Below, in pieces: positions 16,081 to 25,445 of a stretch of 64,000 bases of DNA. Source of the stretch: Pseudomonas versuta (GTDB taxonomy: Bacteria > Pseudomonadota > Gammaproteobacteria > Pseudomonadales > Pseudomonadaceae); assembly GCF_001294575.1 (NCBI RefSeq), contig NZ_CP012676.1:930001-994000 (forward strand), written 5' to 3'. Positions within the stretch are counted from its first letter, which is position 1. Every line of letters begins with the position of its first letter. A model generated the notes under the pieces. The model made no database searches and had not been told where the DNA came from. It saw only the letters and a program-made list of their open reading frames with translations. The position numbers and the translations under genes were made by a program.

Positions 16081-16869
16081 TTACTCGGCGATTTGCAGCT
16101 TGCGCGCTTCGGTATAGATGTAGCGCAGCTTGTCGTACTCAAAGGGTGAGTCAAACTGCCCATAGCGGAAGCTGGTGTTGTAGCGCTTGTCGATAGCGCC
16201 CAGCACCCAGATTTCCGGGTGGCGCGTACTTTCGTGAGGCACGTTGAGGAAGTTGATTTCCTGGGCGGCACCATAGTCGACCACCAAACCCGTGGTGTCT
16301 CGCAGGTTTGAAGGGCCGAGGATCGGCAGCATCAGGTAAGCGCCGCCGGGTACGCCGTAAAAGCCCAGCGTCTGACCAAAGTCTTCGCTCTGGCGTGGCA
16401 GGCCCATAGAGGTTGCCGGGTCCCACAAACCGCCCACCCCCAGCGTAGTGTTCAACAGCAATCGGCCTGTGGTCTCCAAAGAGCGATGCCCCTTGAGTTG
16501 CAGCAGGCTGTTGAACAGGTTGGGCACATCACCCAGGTTATTGAAGAAGTTGCTCACCCCGGTGCGCAGAAAGCTCGGCGTGACATAGCGGTAACCGTCA
16601 ACCACCGGCAGGAAGACCCACTGGTCGAAGCGGTAGTTGAAGTGGTAGATCCGGCGGTTAATCGATTCCAGCGGGTCATACACGCTCAATGCGTTCATGG
16701 TCGCGCGCTCAAACTCACGCTGGTCAAGACCGGGGTTGAACTTCAGGAGTTTCAGCGGCTGGGTAAAGCCGTCGATGTCTTGAGTGCGCTCTGTCTGAGT
16801 CTTTCCGTCGTCTGCCTGGGCATAGCCGGCACTGAGTAAGGCGGCGAGAAGCAAAATATGTTTAGCCAC
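16081..16869 (-). CDS. MlaA/VacJ-like outer-membrane lipid asymmetry protein, no lipobox
   Basis: A 262-residue protein with the MlaA core (NALSVYDPLESINRRIYHFN, FFNNLGDVPNLFNSLLQLKG, FGQTLGFYGVPGGAYLMLPI). MlaA sits as a ring in the outer membrane and removes mislocalised phospholipids. The GTG start is chosen because GGAG lies seven bases before it; the frame is open upstream but only overlaps the hydrolase gene. The leader (LLAALLSAGYAQA) has a type I cleavage site and no cysteine, unlike typical lipoprotein MlaA. The start overlaps the stop of the upstream hydrolase gene by eight bases, so translation is coupled. It is probably a second, non-canonical MlaA paralogue. Confidence 0.85.
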   Translation of the reverse strand: MAKHILLLAALLSAGYAQADDGKTQTERTQDIDGFTQPLKLLKFNPGLDQREFERATMNALSVYDPLESINRRIYHFNYRFDQWVFLPVVDGYRYVTPSFLRTGVSNFFNNLGDVPNLFNSLLQLKGHRSLETTGRLLLNTTLGVGGLWDPATSMGLPRQSEDFGQTLGFYGVPGGAYLMLPILGPSNLRDTTGLVVDYGAAQEINFLNVPHESTRHPEIWVLGAIDKRYNTSFRYGQFDSPFEYDKLRYIYTEARKLQIAE

Positions 16870-18160
16870 GGAAGAACTCCAGCATAGCGTCAGCGTTGAC
16901 ACGGTAGTTGAGGTTGCCGCAATGGCCACCATACGGGTAGACCGTCAGGCGATTGCCGAAGGTTTTACGCAGAAATCCAAGATCGCCAGGACCCAGGATG
17001 ATGTCGTCGGCGTTGTGCATAACGGCAATCTTGGGGCTGTTTTGCAGGTAATCCTTAAGCGCATACAGGCTGACCTGATCAATAAGCTGCAAAAGGGTGC
17101 CGCCATCAGTCCTGGCGCGCCACATCGGGATCACCTGCTCGGTGAGATAGCAGTCAAAGTCACATTGCAGCGAGCGCTTGAGGAACGGCGTGAGGCTGGT
17201 GCCTTCGGTGATCGGGTAGTTCGGCGGGGTAATCAGTCCGCGGCGGTTGATCAGGTCCGAGGTGAACACGATATCGGCTGAAGAGAAGCGGAACATGGTG
17301 CCGATTAGCATCGCCATTTGCTCGTTGGTCAGGCGCTCCTTGGAGTTCTGTATGTCGTAGACCAGGGCCGCATTAATGTCGACATAGCCTTTTTGCTTGA
17401 AGTAGCGGGTCAGTTTTTCCAGCACCAGTTCGTAGAACGTTGTGCTGTTATTGATGCCCTTCACCTCGGTCTGTACCAGCTTGTCGAGGTTGCTGATGGA
17501 GGTATAGAGGTTGACGGGCGGGTTTAGCATCAGGACTTTTTTGAAGTTGAAGCTTTTACGGGTTTCATCCAGGTGGCTGACGAACGCAGCGTCCAGTGCC
17601 CCCAGGCTGTAACCCGCCAGGTAGTAGTCGGTGACCGGGACGTCCGCCTGTTGCGCGCGCACTGCCTGCATTACCCGATACAAATCTTCTGCATCGTACT
17701 GACTGACGCCGGGTGTGGCATAGCGCGAGGCGGCGCTCATAAAGTCATAGCTGGTCGGCGATGACAGTTGCACCACGTGGTAGCCCGCCTTGTAGAAGAG
17801 TTTTTTCAGGAACTCGTTGAGGCTGCTGTCATAAGGCGCGCCGGTGCCTGCAATCAGAAACATCAGGGGGGCCGGATGGTCTTGTCTGGCTATGCGGTAG
17901 GTGAGCTTTTTAACTGCCCAGAAGTTGGCGGGCAGTGTGAACTCACGTTCAGGGCGCAGCTTGAGGCTGTAATCCGACTGCCTGATATCGTCGTCGTCGG
18001 GAAGCAGCGGGCGCATCTCCGGAGGAGTGGTCGCAATTGTTGCTTCAAACGGGTTGGTCAGCGGGTAGCCATAGGTGGCGGGGTCAATATCAACCGCCTG
18101 TGCGGACGCACTCAATAAAAGGCCGCATAGCAAGGCGGCGAGAGGCAGAGAACGAAGCAT
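16862..18160 (-). CDS. Exported alpha/beta-fold hydrolase, unknown substrate
   Basis: A 432-residue protein with a clear signal peptide (LPLAALLCGLLLSASAQA, cleavage after residue 22). The nucleophile elbow is GYSLG with Ser185, the acid is probably the Asp in MHNADDII, and the histidine is in YPYGGHCGNLNY near the C-terminus, so the catalytic triad is complete. PLMFLIAGTGAPYDSS forms the oxyanion strand. It probably acts in the periplasm on an ester or lipid. The MlaA-like gene overlaps its stop, which argues for a joint role in envelope lipid handling. No specific family name is certain. Confidence 0.78.
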   Translation of the reverse strand: MLRSLPLAALLCGLLLSASAQAVDIDPATYGYPLTNPFEATIATTPPEMRPLLPDDDDIRQSDYSLKLRPEREFTLPANFWAVKKLTYRIARQDHPAPLMFLIAGTGAPYDSSLNEFLKKLFYKAGYHVVQLSSPTSYDFMSAASRYATPGVSQYDAEDLYRVMQAVRAQQADVPVTDYYLAGYSLGALDAAFVSHLDETRKSFNFKKVLMLNPPVNLYTSISNLDKLVQTEVKGINNSTTFYELVLEKLTRYFKQKGYVDINAALVYDIQNSKERLTNEQMAMLIGTMFRFSSADIVFTSDLINRRGLITPPNYPITEGTSLTPFLKRSLQCDFDCYLTEQVIPMWRARTDGGTLLQLIDQVSLYALKDYLQNSPKIAVMHNADDIILGPGDLGFLRKTFGNRLTVYPYGGHCGNLNYRVNADAMLEFFRG

Positions 18161-18391
18161 GAAGACTATCCCTAAGAAGGTGCGCAGAAGATTCGCAGGC
18201 TATGACCACAGGGCTACCGTCAAAGTGCCATTGAGCAGCACGATTAAATCCCCCGGTTTTGTTTCGAGCAGGCAAAAAGCTACCAGACGATACACGTTGA
18301 ATGACTTTAGTGAACAGATATCTGATTGCAAGGCTTGCATACCCAAGAGGGGGGATTAAGCTGGGCGCCGTTTTGCCTTTTGGAGTTTCTT

Positions 18392-18751
18392 ATGCGTGCG
18401 CGTATGCCGTTGATCTTGCTGCTTCTCGTCCTGGCCCTGTGGCTGGCTGCCAGTTACGGCCTGCGTTACGGCTTGATGGAAGATTCGCAATGGGTGGGGA
18501 CGTGTGTTGCAGAGGCGGCGCGCTGGGAGTGCCAGTTGCGGGCGAATCTGGGTTGGTTGATCCACTTCAGGGTGCTGGGCTGGGTGGCAGTGGCCACCTC
18601 GGTGATCGCATTTTTTGTGCGCGGGCGGGTTGGCAGTGCGCTGGCAGTCCTGGCGTTGTTGTTCGGTTTTCCTGCTCTGGCGCTGTATAACGCCAGCCTG
18701 GCGGTGTTCGCAGTGGTGATCGCGGGGTTGCGGTTAGTCAGGGCGGGCTAA
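18392..18751 (+). CDS. Small integral membrane protein, unknown function
   Basis: A 119-residue protein with three or four hydrophobic segments (PLILLLLVLALWLAASYGLR, LGWVAVATSVIAFFVRG, ALAVLALLFGFPALALYNAS, LAVFAVVIAGLRL). TGGAG lies seven bases before the ATG. The sequence upstream, back to the divergent hydrolase gene, contains no other gene. P. aeruginosa has a hypothetical membrane protein in the same position. Function unknown. Confidence 0.7.
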   Translation: MRARMPLILLLLVLALWLAASYGLRYGLMEDSQWVGTCVAEAARWECQLRANLGWLIHFRVLGWVAVATSVIAFFVRGRVGSALAVLALLFGFPALALYNASLAVFAVVIAGLRLVRAG

Positions 18752-18762
18752 GTGTATTAACC

Positions 18763-18805
18763 ATCGCGGGCAAGCTCGACCCTCAGGAGCGAGCTTGCCC
18801 GCGAT
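18763..18805. repeat. REP-like inverted repeat between convergent genes
   Basis: ATCGCGGGCAAGCTCG pairs perfectly with CGAGCTTGCCCGCGAT over a short loop. It fills the gap between two converging genes and probably works as a bidirectional transcript end. Confidence 0.8.
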
Positions 18806-18818
18806 CAGTTAAAGCCTT

Positions 18819-20366
18819 TCAGCGAACCCTGAGGCTACGCCAGAGCGCCGCCACCATCAGTACGCAAACCAGTGCCCATGTCCAGGCCTGTTCATTGTGA
18901 AGGCCTTCACGGTATAGCTGCAGCGGTATCCCGGCACCAATGATTATTGCCAGCAGTCCGAATTCCCGGCGCGGTCCCCGTGCCGGGCGTAGCAGGTAAA
19001 CCAGTGCGGGCAGTAGCAGAGCTGCGCTGGGGAAGCTGCGATAGCGCGGTTCGAAAACCAGCCCCAGCATCATCACGGCACCGGCAAAGCCTGCCGCGGC
19101 CAGCCACCATCCAGCCCGACTATCCAGTGCATTGAACAGTCGCTCGCGCCAGCCATTGTTTTGGCCCAGGGCCAAAGCGCCATGCGCCAACACAATGAAG
19201 TTCAAGGCGATCAGAATGCCGGCCCACAGCCATTCCCCGGCAAAACGGCTGGTGACCGAAGCCAGCTCGGCCCATGCCACGATGCTGCAACCCGCCACCG
19301 CGCCAAGCGCAGGCAATAGCAGGGCTGAGCGAGTGGTGCGAACGCGTCCGCCAATCAGCAGCGTGCTTACAAACAACGCAACGCCAAGCCCCAGCCAGAC
19401 TGGCCAGTGAGGCAGGTTGGTGACAGGTCCGGCGAGGATGCCCTTGTCCTGGCGATCGGCATCAAACAACCCCCAGTAGCCGCCTACAGCCCCTTCGCTG
19501 CCGCGTTTCCAGGGCTGGTCGAAGGCTTCGATCAGGTTGTACTTCCAGCCATTTTGTTCGGCCAGGTTGACAAAACCACGGATGAATTTTGCTTCGTTGA
19601 CCCGGCTGGGCAGGGCTGTTTCACGCTGGCGGCCCTCGCTTGGCCAGCCGGTTTCGCCAATCAGAATGTCTTTAGGTGCGAACTTGTTGCCGAATACCTG
19701 GCGAACTTGCGCCACATGGTTCACTGCCTGGTCGATGCCCGCAGGATCATCTTCCCAATAAGGCAGGAGGTGGATGGTCAGGAAGTCCACGGCCGGGGCA
19801 ATTTCCGGATGCTGCAACCAGAACTCCCAGACGTCGGCGTAGGTGACAGGCTGCTTGATCCGGCTTTTGACTTGATTGATCAGCTTGACCAGTTGAGGCG
19901 CTGTGATCTCCTTGCGCAGCAAGGCCTCGTTGCCCACGATCACCGACGTGACCACGTCCGGGTTGGCATTGGCCGAAGCAATCAGTGCGTCCACTTCTTC
20001 AGCAGTGGTCTGCGTATTGCTGCTCACCCAGGCGCCGATCATCAGCTTCAGGCCGTGCTTGCGAGCCAGTTCGGGCAGTTGTTCAAGGCCCGCCTGCGAG
20101 TAAGTACGAATACATTCGAAGCGTGTGGCAAGCAGCGCCAGATCCGCGTCCATCCGCTCAAGCCGGGGTACGAAAGGCTGGTCGAACGGTGACTGATCCT
20201 TGTCGAACGGCGTATATGACGCACATTGCAGCTTGTGGGTCGGGGTGGCAGCGTCGGGCAAAATCACCGGTTTGCCAAGGCCGTACCAGAAGCCGGCAAT
20301 GGTAAATACGCCCAGTAAACAGGCGAACAGATAAGGCAGGACGGGGAAGCGTGCAGTCGCGGACAT
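18819..20366 (-). CDS. Membrane-bound glycoside hydrolase family 17 protein (beta-glucan enzyme)
   Basis: A 515-residue protein. One N-terminal helix (YLFACLLGVFTIAGFWYGLG) precedes a periplasmic GH17 barrel of roughly residues 45-310, where the acid/base Glu is in IVGNEALL and the nucleophile Glu in IGETGWPSEG. Six or so membrane helices follow at the C-terminus (WLGLGVALFVSTLLIGGRV onward). GH17 enzymes cut or transfer beta-1,3-glucan chains, and Pseudomonas proteins with this layout are usually labelled beta-glucan synthase or glucosyltransferase. The ATG at MSATARF is preferred over an upstream TTG. No glycosyltransferase 2 partner is nearby. Confidence 0.82.
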   Translation of the reverse strand: MSATARFPVLPYLFACLLGVFTIAGFWYGLGKPVILPDAATPTHKLQCASYTPFDKDQSPFDQPFVPRLERMDADLALLATRFECIRTYSQAGLEQLPELARKHGLKLMIGAWVSSNTQTTAEEVDALIASANANPDVVTSVIVGNEALLRKEITAPQLVKLINQVKSRIKQPVTYADVWEFWLQHPEIAPAVDFLTIHLLPYWEDDPAGIDQAVNHVAQVRQVFGNKFAPKDILIGETGWPSEGRQRETALPSRVNEAKFIRGFVNLAEQNGWKYNLIEAFDQPWKRGSEGAVGGYWGLFDADRQDKGILAGPVTNLPHWPVWLGLGVALFVSTLLIGGRVRTTRSALLLPALGAVAGCSIVAWAELASVTSRFAGEWLWAGILIALNFIVLAHGALALGQNNGWRERLFNALDSRAGWWLAAAGFAGAVMMLGLVFEPRYRSFPSAALLLPALVYLLRPARGPRREFGLLAIIIGAGIPLQLYREGLHNEQAWTWALVCVLMVAALWRSLRVR

Positions 20367-20660
20367 GGTCAGGCCGTATGTGAGCAAAGCCGCGCATCTT
20401 ACCTGCTATTGGAGGCCCCGGCGCGCCCGGTAAAATTTGGACATGTAACCTTTGATTGATTGTGTGATTGCAATACAGGTTGCTGTTACGCCATTGCAGT
20501 GCATGTCGTTGGTGGTTGCCTGGGCGTCGTCGTCAGAGCAGGCCTGTGGGCGGGCGGGGTTGATGATCAGGTGCGTACTGTGTCGGGGTGCCTGGCCGGC
20601 TCCGAAATGATCTTGATGTGGCCCGGCACTCGTCGGGCCCTGCACTGTGGGGAATCATTA

Positions 20661-21515
20661 ATGAAGATGCGACGAATTTTGAGCGCGGGAGTTGCCTTGG
20701 TGCTGGCGATGAGTGCGGGGTTGGCGAGCGCCCAGAGCAAGCCGACGCTGAATATTGGCTATGTCGATGGCTGGTCCGATAGCGTAGCGACCACCCATGT
20801 GGCTGCTGAAGTGATCAAGCAGAAGCTGGGCTATGACGTGAAACTGATGCCGGTCGCCACCGGCATCATGTGGCAGGGTGTGGCGACCGGTAAGCTCGAT
20901 GCCATGTTGTCAGCCTGGTTGCCGGTTACCCACGGCGAATACTGGGCCAAGAACAAGGACAAGGTTGTCGATTACGGGCCTAATTTCAAAGACGCAAAAA
21001 TTGGCCTGATCGTGCCTGACTATGTAGCCGTCAAGTCCATAGCCGACTTGAAGGACGATGCCGGTTTCAAAAAGAAAATCGTCGGCATTGACGCCGGATC
21101 GGGCGTCATGCTGAAAACTGACGAAGCGATCAAGGACTATGGGCTGGACTATAAACTGCAAGCCAGTTCCGGAGCGGCCATGACCTCGGAACTGGGGCGT
21201 GCTTACGCTAAAAACGAGCCGATCGTCGTCACTGGCTGGGTGCCGCACTGGATGTTTGCCAAGTGGAAACTGCGTTTCCTGGATGATCCGAAAGGTGTTT
21301 ATGGGGCCGCAGAAACTGTTAACAGTATCGGCAGCAAAGAGTTGGGCAAGAAAGCCCCTGAAGTTGCTGCCTTTTTGAAAAAGTTTTCGTGGAACTCCAA
21401 AGATGAGATTGGCGAGGTAATGTTGGCCATTCAGGAGGGTGCAAAACCTGAAGTTGCGGCAAAAGAGTGGGTTGCCAAGCACCCCGAGCGTGTTGCCCAG
21501 TGGACCGCTAACTAA
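20661..21515 (+). CDS. betX: Glycine-betaine-type periplasmic binding protein (BetX-like)
   Basis: A 284-residue OpuAC-family binding protein. A signal peptide ends at GLASA (residue 24). LNIGYVDGWSDSVATTHVAA and the GIMWQGVATGKLDAMLSAWL block belong to the quaternary-amine pocket, and VTGWVPHWMFAKWKLRFLDD is the second lobe. The ATG has GGGGA eight bases upstream. No permease or ATPase gene is adjacent, so it probably serves a transporter elsewhere; in P. aeruginosa and P. syringae BetX is, as I recall, an accessory protein feeding the CbcWV system. The symbol rests on synteny with the DUF485-actP pair. Confidence 0.75.
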   Translation: MKMRRILSAGVALVLAMSAGLASAQSKPTLNIGYVDGWSDSVATTHVAAEVIKQKLGYDVKLMPVATGIMWQGVATGKLDAMLSAWLPVTHGEYWAKNKDKVVDYGPNFKDAKIGLIVPDYVAVKSIADLKDDAGFKKKIVGIDAGSGVMLKTDEAIKDYGLDYKLQASSGAAMTSELGRAYAKNEPIVVTGWVPHWMFAKWKLRFLDDPKGVYGAAETVNSIGSKELGKKAPEVAAFLKKFSWNSKDEIGEVMLAIQEGAKPEVAAKEWVAKHPERVAQWTAN

Positions 21516-21546
21516 TCGCGAAGTGTCTAGCTCGCAGTACACAAGA

Positions 21547-21575
21547 CCGTTTGGTGTTAACGCCAAACGGTTTTT
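21547..21575 (+). terminator. Rho-independent terminator after betX
   Basis: CCGTTTGG and CCAAACGG form a stem over an eight-base loop, followed by TTTTT. Placed just behind the betaine-binding protein gene. Confidence 0.85.
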
Positions 21576-21731
21576 GCGTTTACGGGGGTTGGTGCGGGTG
21601 CACATCGTCCTTGCAGACTAGAGAAACCGGGGGGTTGAGCGCAGTTGAGGCTCTACTACTAAAGTCGTCTGGAATTGAATTTGAAGCCCCCTAATAGTGA
21701 AAACGTTACATCTCATCTGTGCTGCGAGGAC

Positions 21732-21740
21732 AAAAATAAT
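21732..21740 (+). promoter_or_regulatory. A-rich Hfq/Crc-type motif at the yjcH start
   Basis: AAAAATAAT fits the AANAANAAN pattern bound by Hfq with Crc. It sits between the GAGGA ribosome site and overlaps the start codon, so binding would block translation of yjcH-actP. Confidence 0.5.
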
Positions 21741-22050
21741 GAACGACAGCATTTACCTCTCTATTCAAAACAGTCCCCTCTTCAAGGAACTGGTCAGAAA
21801 AAGAGAACGCTTCGCCTGGATACTCTCGGCAATCATGCTCGGGTTGTATGCCGCCTTTATTCTTTTGATTGCTTATGGGTCACACATCATGGGGGCCAAG
21901 TTAACCCCTGATTCGTCCATTACCTGGGGCATACCCATCGGAGTGGGGCTGATTGTTTCGGCTTTTATTCTGACGGCCATTTATGTACACCGGGCCAATG
22001 GCGAGTTTGATGACCTGAACAATGCAATTCTCAAGGAGGCGGGGCAATGA
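21739..22050 (+). CDS. yjcH: DUF485 membrane protein, partner of ActP
   Basis: A 103-residue inner-membrane protein with two helices ([20 protein letters not shown] and [20 protein letters not shown]). GAGGA lies close before the ATG. The ribosome site overlaps an AAAAATAAT motif. It is always found in front of actP, and its stop overlaps the actP start as ATGA, so it is made together with the acetate symporter; its own action is not well defined. Confidence 0.9.
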   Translation: MNDSIYLSIQNSPLFKELVRKRERFAWILSAIMLGLYAAFILLIAYGSHIMGAKLTPDSSITWGIPIGVGLIVSAFILTAIYVHRANGEFDDLNNAILKEAGQ

Positions 22051-23705
22051 TTAGGCGTCTATTGGCAACACTGGGAATTGCAGCCCTGGCTCCGAGTGTC
22101 TGGGCAGCAGAAGCCCTGACCGGAGAAGTTCAAAAACAGCCGCTTAACGTTTCGGCGATCATTATGTTTGTCCTGTTTGTCGGGGCAACTTTGTGCATTA
22201 CGTATTGGGCTTCAAAGCGCAATAAATCGGCAGCGGACTATTACGCTGCGGGCGGCAAAATCACCGGTTTTCAGAATGGCCTGGCTATTGCGGGCGACTA
22301 CATGTCTGCCGCGTCTTTTCTGGGTATTTCCGCGCTGGTGTACACCTCTGGCTACGACGGCCTGATCTACTCGATCGGCTTCCTTGTAGGCTGGCCAATC
22401 ATTCTGTTTCTGATCGCAGAGCGTCTGCGTAACCTGGGCAAATACACCTTTGCCGATGTGGCGTCCTATCGATTGGGCCAGGCCCAGATTCGCTCGCTGT
22501 CTGCCTGCGGCTCGCTGGTAGTGGTGGCGTTTTATCTGATTGCGCAAATGGTGGGGGCGGGCAAGCTGATTCAGCTTCTGTTCGGTCTGGACTACCACGT
22601 TGCAGTGATTCTGGTGGGCATTCTCATGTGTCTGTACGTGTTGTTCGGCGGCATGCTGGCGACCACCTGGGTACAGATCATCAAGGCGGTTCTGCTGTTG
22701 TCGGGCGCTACGTTCATGGCCGTAATGGTGATGAAGCACGTTAACTTCGACTTCAACTCGCTGTTTGCCGAAGCCATCAAGGTCCACCCAAAGGGCGAGG
22801 CCATCATGAGCCCCGGTGGTTTGGTGAAGGATCCGATTTCGGCATTCTCCCTCGGGCTGGCGCTGATGTTCGGTACTGCGGGTCTGCCTCACATCCTGAT
22901 GCGCTTCTTTACCGTAAGTGATGCAAAAGAAGCCCGTAAGAGTGTGCTCTACGCGACCGGCTTTATTGGCTACTTCTATATCCTGACGTTCATTATCGGT
23001 TTTGGCGCGATCCTGCTGGTGAGCACCAATCCTGCGTTCAAGGATGCTGCCGGTGCCTTGCTGGGCGGTAATAACATGGCGGCAGTGCATCTGGCCGATG
23101 CGGTCGGCGGCAGTATTTTCCTGGGCTTTATCTCGGCAGTGGCCTTTGCCACCATCCTGGCGGTGGTTGCAGGTTTGACCCTGGCGGGTGCTTCGGCTGT
23201 GTCCCATGACCTGTATGCCAGCGTGATCAAGAAAGGCAAAGCCAACGACAAGGATGAAATCCGCGTCTCGAAGATCACTACTGTGATCCTGGGCGTGCTG
23301 GCGATTGGTCTTGGCATTCTGTTTGAAAGCCAGAACATTGCGTTCATGGTTGGCCTGGCGTTCTCGATTGCTGCCAGCTGTAACTTCCCGGTCTTGCTGC
23401 TTTCCATGTACTGGAAAAACCTGACCACTCGCGGTGCGATGATTGGCGGCTGGATGGGGTTGATCAGTGCTGTTGGCCTGATGATCCTTGGCCCGACCAT
23501 TTGGGTGCAGATCCTGCACCATGAAAAAGCCATCTTCCCTTACGAGTACCCGGCGTTGTTTTCGATGATCATCGCGTTTGCGGGTATCTGGTTCTTCTCC
23601 ATCACTGACAAGTCCAAGGCTGCGGAGAAAGAGCGGGCACTGTTCTTTCCTCAGTTTGTGCGTTCTCAGACCGGCCTGGGGGCGAGCGGGGCGGTGGATC
23701 ATTAA
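22047..23705 (+). CDS. actP: Cation/acetate symporter
   Basis: A 552-residue sodium:solute symporter (SSS family) for acetate and other short carboxylates. A signal-like first helix is followed by about 13 membrane segments. [20 protein letters not shown] near residues 53-72, [20 protein letters not shown], and the long GHDxYAS-type stretch [18 protein letters not shown] are family blocks. The start overlaps yjcH. In P. aeruginosa the pair lies near betX in the same order. A strong terminator follows, so yjcH-actP is a two-gene operon. Confidence 0.93.
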   Translation: MIRRLLATLGIAALAPSVWAAEALTGEVQKQPLNVSAIIMFVLFVGATLCITYWASKRNKSAADYYAAGGKITGFQNGLAIAGDYMSAASFLGISALVYTSGYDGLIYSIGFLVGWPIILFLIAERLRNLGKYTFADVASYRLGQAQIRSLSACGSLVVVAFYLIAQMVGAGKLIQLLFGLDYHVAVILVGILMCLYVLFGGMLATTWVQIIKAVLLLSGATFMAVMVMKHVNFDFNSLFAEAIKVHPKGEAIMSPGGLVKDPISAFSLGLALMFGTAGLPHILMRFFTVSDAKEARKSVLYATGFIGYFYILTFIIGFGAILLVSTNPAFKDAAGALLGGNNMAAVHLADAVGGSIFLGFISAVAFATILAVVAGLTLAGASAVSHDLYASVIKKGKANDKDEIRVSKITTVILGVLAIGLGILFESQNIAFMVGLAFSIAASCNFPVLLLSMYWKNLTTRGAMIGGWMGLISAVGLMILGPTIWVQILHHEKAIFPYEYPALFSMIIAFAGIWFFSITDKSKAAEKERALFFPQFVRSQTGLGASGAVDH

Positions 23706-23731
23706 TCGGCTGTAAAGGGTAGGTGCAAAAG

Positions 23732-23764
23732 AATCCCCCTGTCGCAAGGCAGGGGGATTTTTGT
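23732..23764 (+). terminator. Rho-independent terminator after actP
   Basis: AATCCCCCT and AGGGGGATT pair over a ten-base loop, then TTTTG. It ends the yjcH-actP transcript. Confidence 0.9.
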
Positions 23765-23787
23765 TTGTATCGCTGCTCAATAATGTG

Positions 23788-23856
23788 TAGGCGCGTGCTT
23801 GGTCGCGAGCTATTGGTTGGCGCTACAAGAGCTCGCGATCAAGCTCGCTCCTGCAG
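23788..23856. repeat. REPIN between convergent actP and gltA
   Basis: GTAGGCGCGTGCTTGGTCGC pairs imperfectly with AGCTCGCGATCAAGCTCGCT. It lies between the actP terminator and the gltA terminator. Confidence 0.75.
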
Positions 23857-23882
23857 GCAGGCAGTTGTATTCGGCACAAACT

Positions 23883-23923
23883 AATACGGCCCCTGCTCTT
23901 GTTAAGAGGCAGGGGCCGTATTG
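23883..23923 (-). terminator. Terminator after gltA
   Basis: AATACGGCCCCTG... and ...CAGGGGCCGTATT form a long stem with a small internal bulge, just downstream of the gltA stop on the minus strand. Confidence 0.8.
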
Positions 23924-23955
23924 GCTGCAATCAGGACTCTATCGTGGGACAGGCC

Positions 23956-25245
23956 TTACTTGCGGTCTTCCAGTTTGGTGATGTCACGCTGCTCGTAGCC
24001 GGTGTACAACTGGCGCGGGCGGCCGATCTTGTACGGGCTGGAGAGCATTTCTTTCCAGTGCGAGATCCAGCCGACTGTACGCGACAGGGCGAAGATCACG
24101 GTGAACATGCTGGTTGGAATGCCGATCGCCTTGAGGATGATCCCCGAGTAGAAGTCGACGTTCGGGTACAGCGAGCGCTCGATGAAGTACGGGTCGGTCA
24201 GGGCGATCTCTTCCAGGCGCATGGCCAGTTCGAGTTGCGGATCGTTCTTGATCCCCAGTTCCTTGAGTACTTCGTCGCAGGTCTTTTTCATGACCGTGGC
24301 GCGCGGGTCGCGGTTTTTGTAAACCCGGTGACCGAAGCCCATCAGTTTGAACGGATCGTTCTTGTCCTTGGCCTTGGCGATGAATTTGTCGATGTTGGAC
24401 ACATCGCCAATTTCGTCGAGCATGGTCAGCACGGCTTCGTTGGCGCCGCCGTGGGCAGGGCCCCACAGTGCAGCGATACCGGCAGCAATACAGGCAAACG
24501 GGTTGGCACCCGAAGAGCCTGCCAGGCGTACGGTGGAGGTCGAAGCATTCTGTTCATGGTCAGCGTGCAGGATAAAGATCTTATCCATTGCCTTGGCCAG
24601 TACCGGGCTGATCGGTTTTATCTCGCACGGCGTGTTGAACATCATGTGCAGGAAGTTTTCGGCGTAGGTCAGGTCGTTACGCGGGTACATCATGGGTTGA
24701 CCCATGGAGTACTTGTAAACCATCGCAGCCAGGGTAGGCATCTTGGCAACCAGACGTATCGCGGAGATTTCGCGATGCTGCGGGTTATTGATGTCCAGGG
24801 AGTCGTGGTAGAAGGCCGAGAGGGCGCCGACTACACCGCACATGACCGCCATCGGGTGGGCGTCACGACGGAAGCCGTTGAAGAAGGTCTTCAACTGCTC
24901 GTGAACCATGGTGTGGTTCTTCACGGTGCTGACAAATTGAGCCTTCTGCTCTGCGGTCGGCAGTTCGCCGTTCAGCAGCAGGTAAGCGGTTTCAAGATAG
25001 TCAGAGTGTTCGGCCAGCTGTTCGATCGGGTAGCCGCGGTGCAGCAGGATACCGTTGTCACCATCAATATAGGTGATCTTCGACTCGCAAGATGCGGTCG
25101 ACATGAAGCCAGGGTCAAATGTGAACCGGCCCGTGGCCGTAAGGCCTCGCACATCGATTACATCGGGACCCACGGTGCCAGTTAAAATGGGCAGCTCGAC
25201 GGGGGCTGCGCCCTCGATGATCAACTGCGCTTTTTTGTCAGCCAT
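23956..25245 (-). CDS. gltA: Type II citrate synthase
   Basis: A 429-residue enzyme condensing oxaloacetate and acetyl-Co[16 protein letters not shown] (active His), [14 protein letters not shown] (substrate His and Arg) and the C-terminal ISHWKEM block are present, and the length and N-terminus ([20 protein letters not shown]) match the NADH-regulated hexameric Gram-negative form. The gene is divergent from sdhC, and a readable sigma-70 promoter lies about 60 bases upstream. It has its own terminator. Confidence 0.98.
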   Translation of the reverse strand: MADKKAQLIIEGAAPVELPILTGTVGPDVIDVRGLTATGRFTFDPGFMSTASCESKITYIDGDNGILLHRGYPIEQLAEHSDYLETAYLLLNGELPTAEQKAQFVSTVKNHTMVHEQLKTFFNGFRRDAHPMAVMCGVVGALSAFYHDSLDINNPQHREISAIRLVAKMPTLAAMVYKYSMGQPMMYPRNDLTYAENFLHMMFNTPCEIKPISPVLAKAMDKIFILHADHEQNASTSTVRLAGSSGANPFACIAAGIAALWGPAHGGANEAVLTMLDEIGDVSNIDKFIAKAKDKNDPFKLMGFGHRVYKNRDPRATVMKKTCDEVLKELGIKNDPQLELAMRLEEIALTDPYFIERSLYPNVDFYSGIILKAIGIPTSMFTVIFALSRTVGWISHWKEMLSSPYKIGRPRQLYTGYEQRDITKLEDRK

Positions 25246-25303
25246 GTGGCCTCCTATTTATGCTTGAAATCATCAGACAGACCCCCCACGCAGGGCCCGC
25301 ACC

Positions 25304-25331
25304 ACTATAGTGAGATAAATTCGAATGTCAA
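25304..25331 (-). promoter_or_regulatory. Sigma-70 promoter of gltA
   Basis: On the minus strand TTGACA (perfect -35) is followed after 16 bases by TATAGT (-10), giving a start about 50 bases before the gltA ATG. Confidence 0.7.
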
Positions 25332-25445
25332 TTTGCCTAAAGTCTTGCTGTACAAGGCTTTGAACAGCGATTTTTAGCGAATATCCCGGCCGTTTACGCC
25401 TTTTATGCCCGAAGCGCAATGCGCTATTAGGGGAAGGTGATTGCG

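Noticed and set aside
20367-20660. Possible short genes in the betX upstream region
   Set aside because: Frames overlap the betX leader without ribosome sites and show no recognisable sequence.
22212-23780. 522-codon open frame antisense to actP
   Set aside because: Same reason; no signal for translation and actP is clear.
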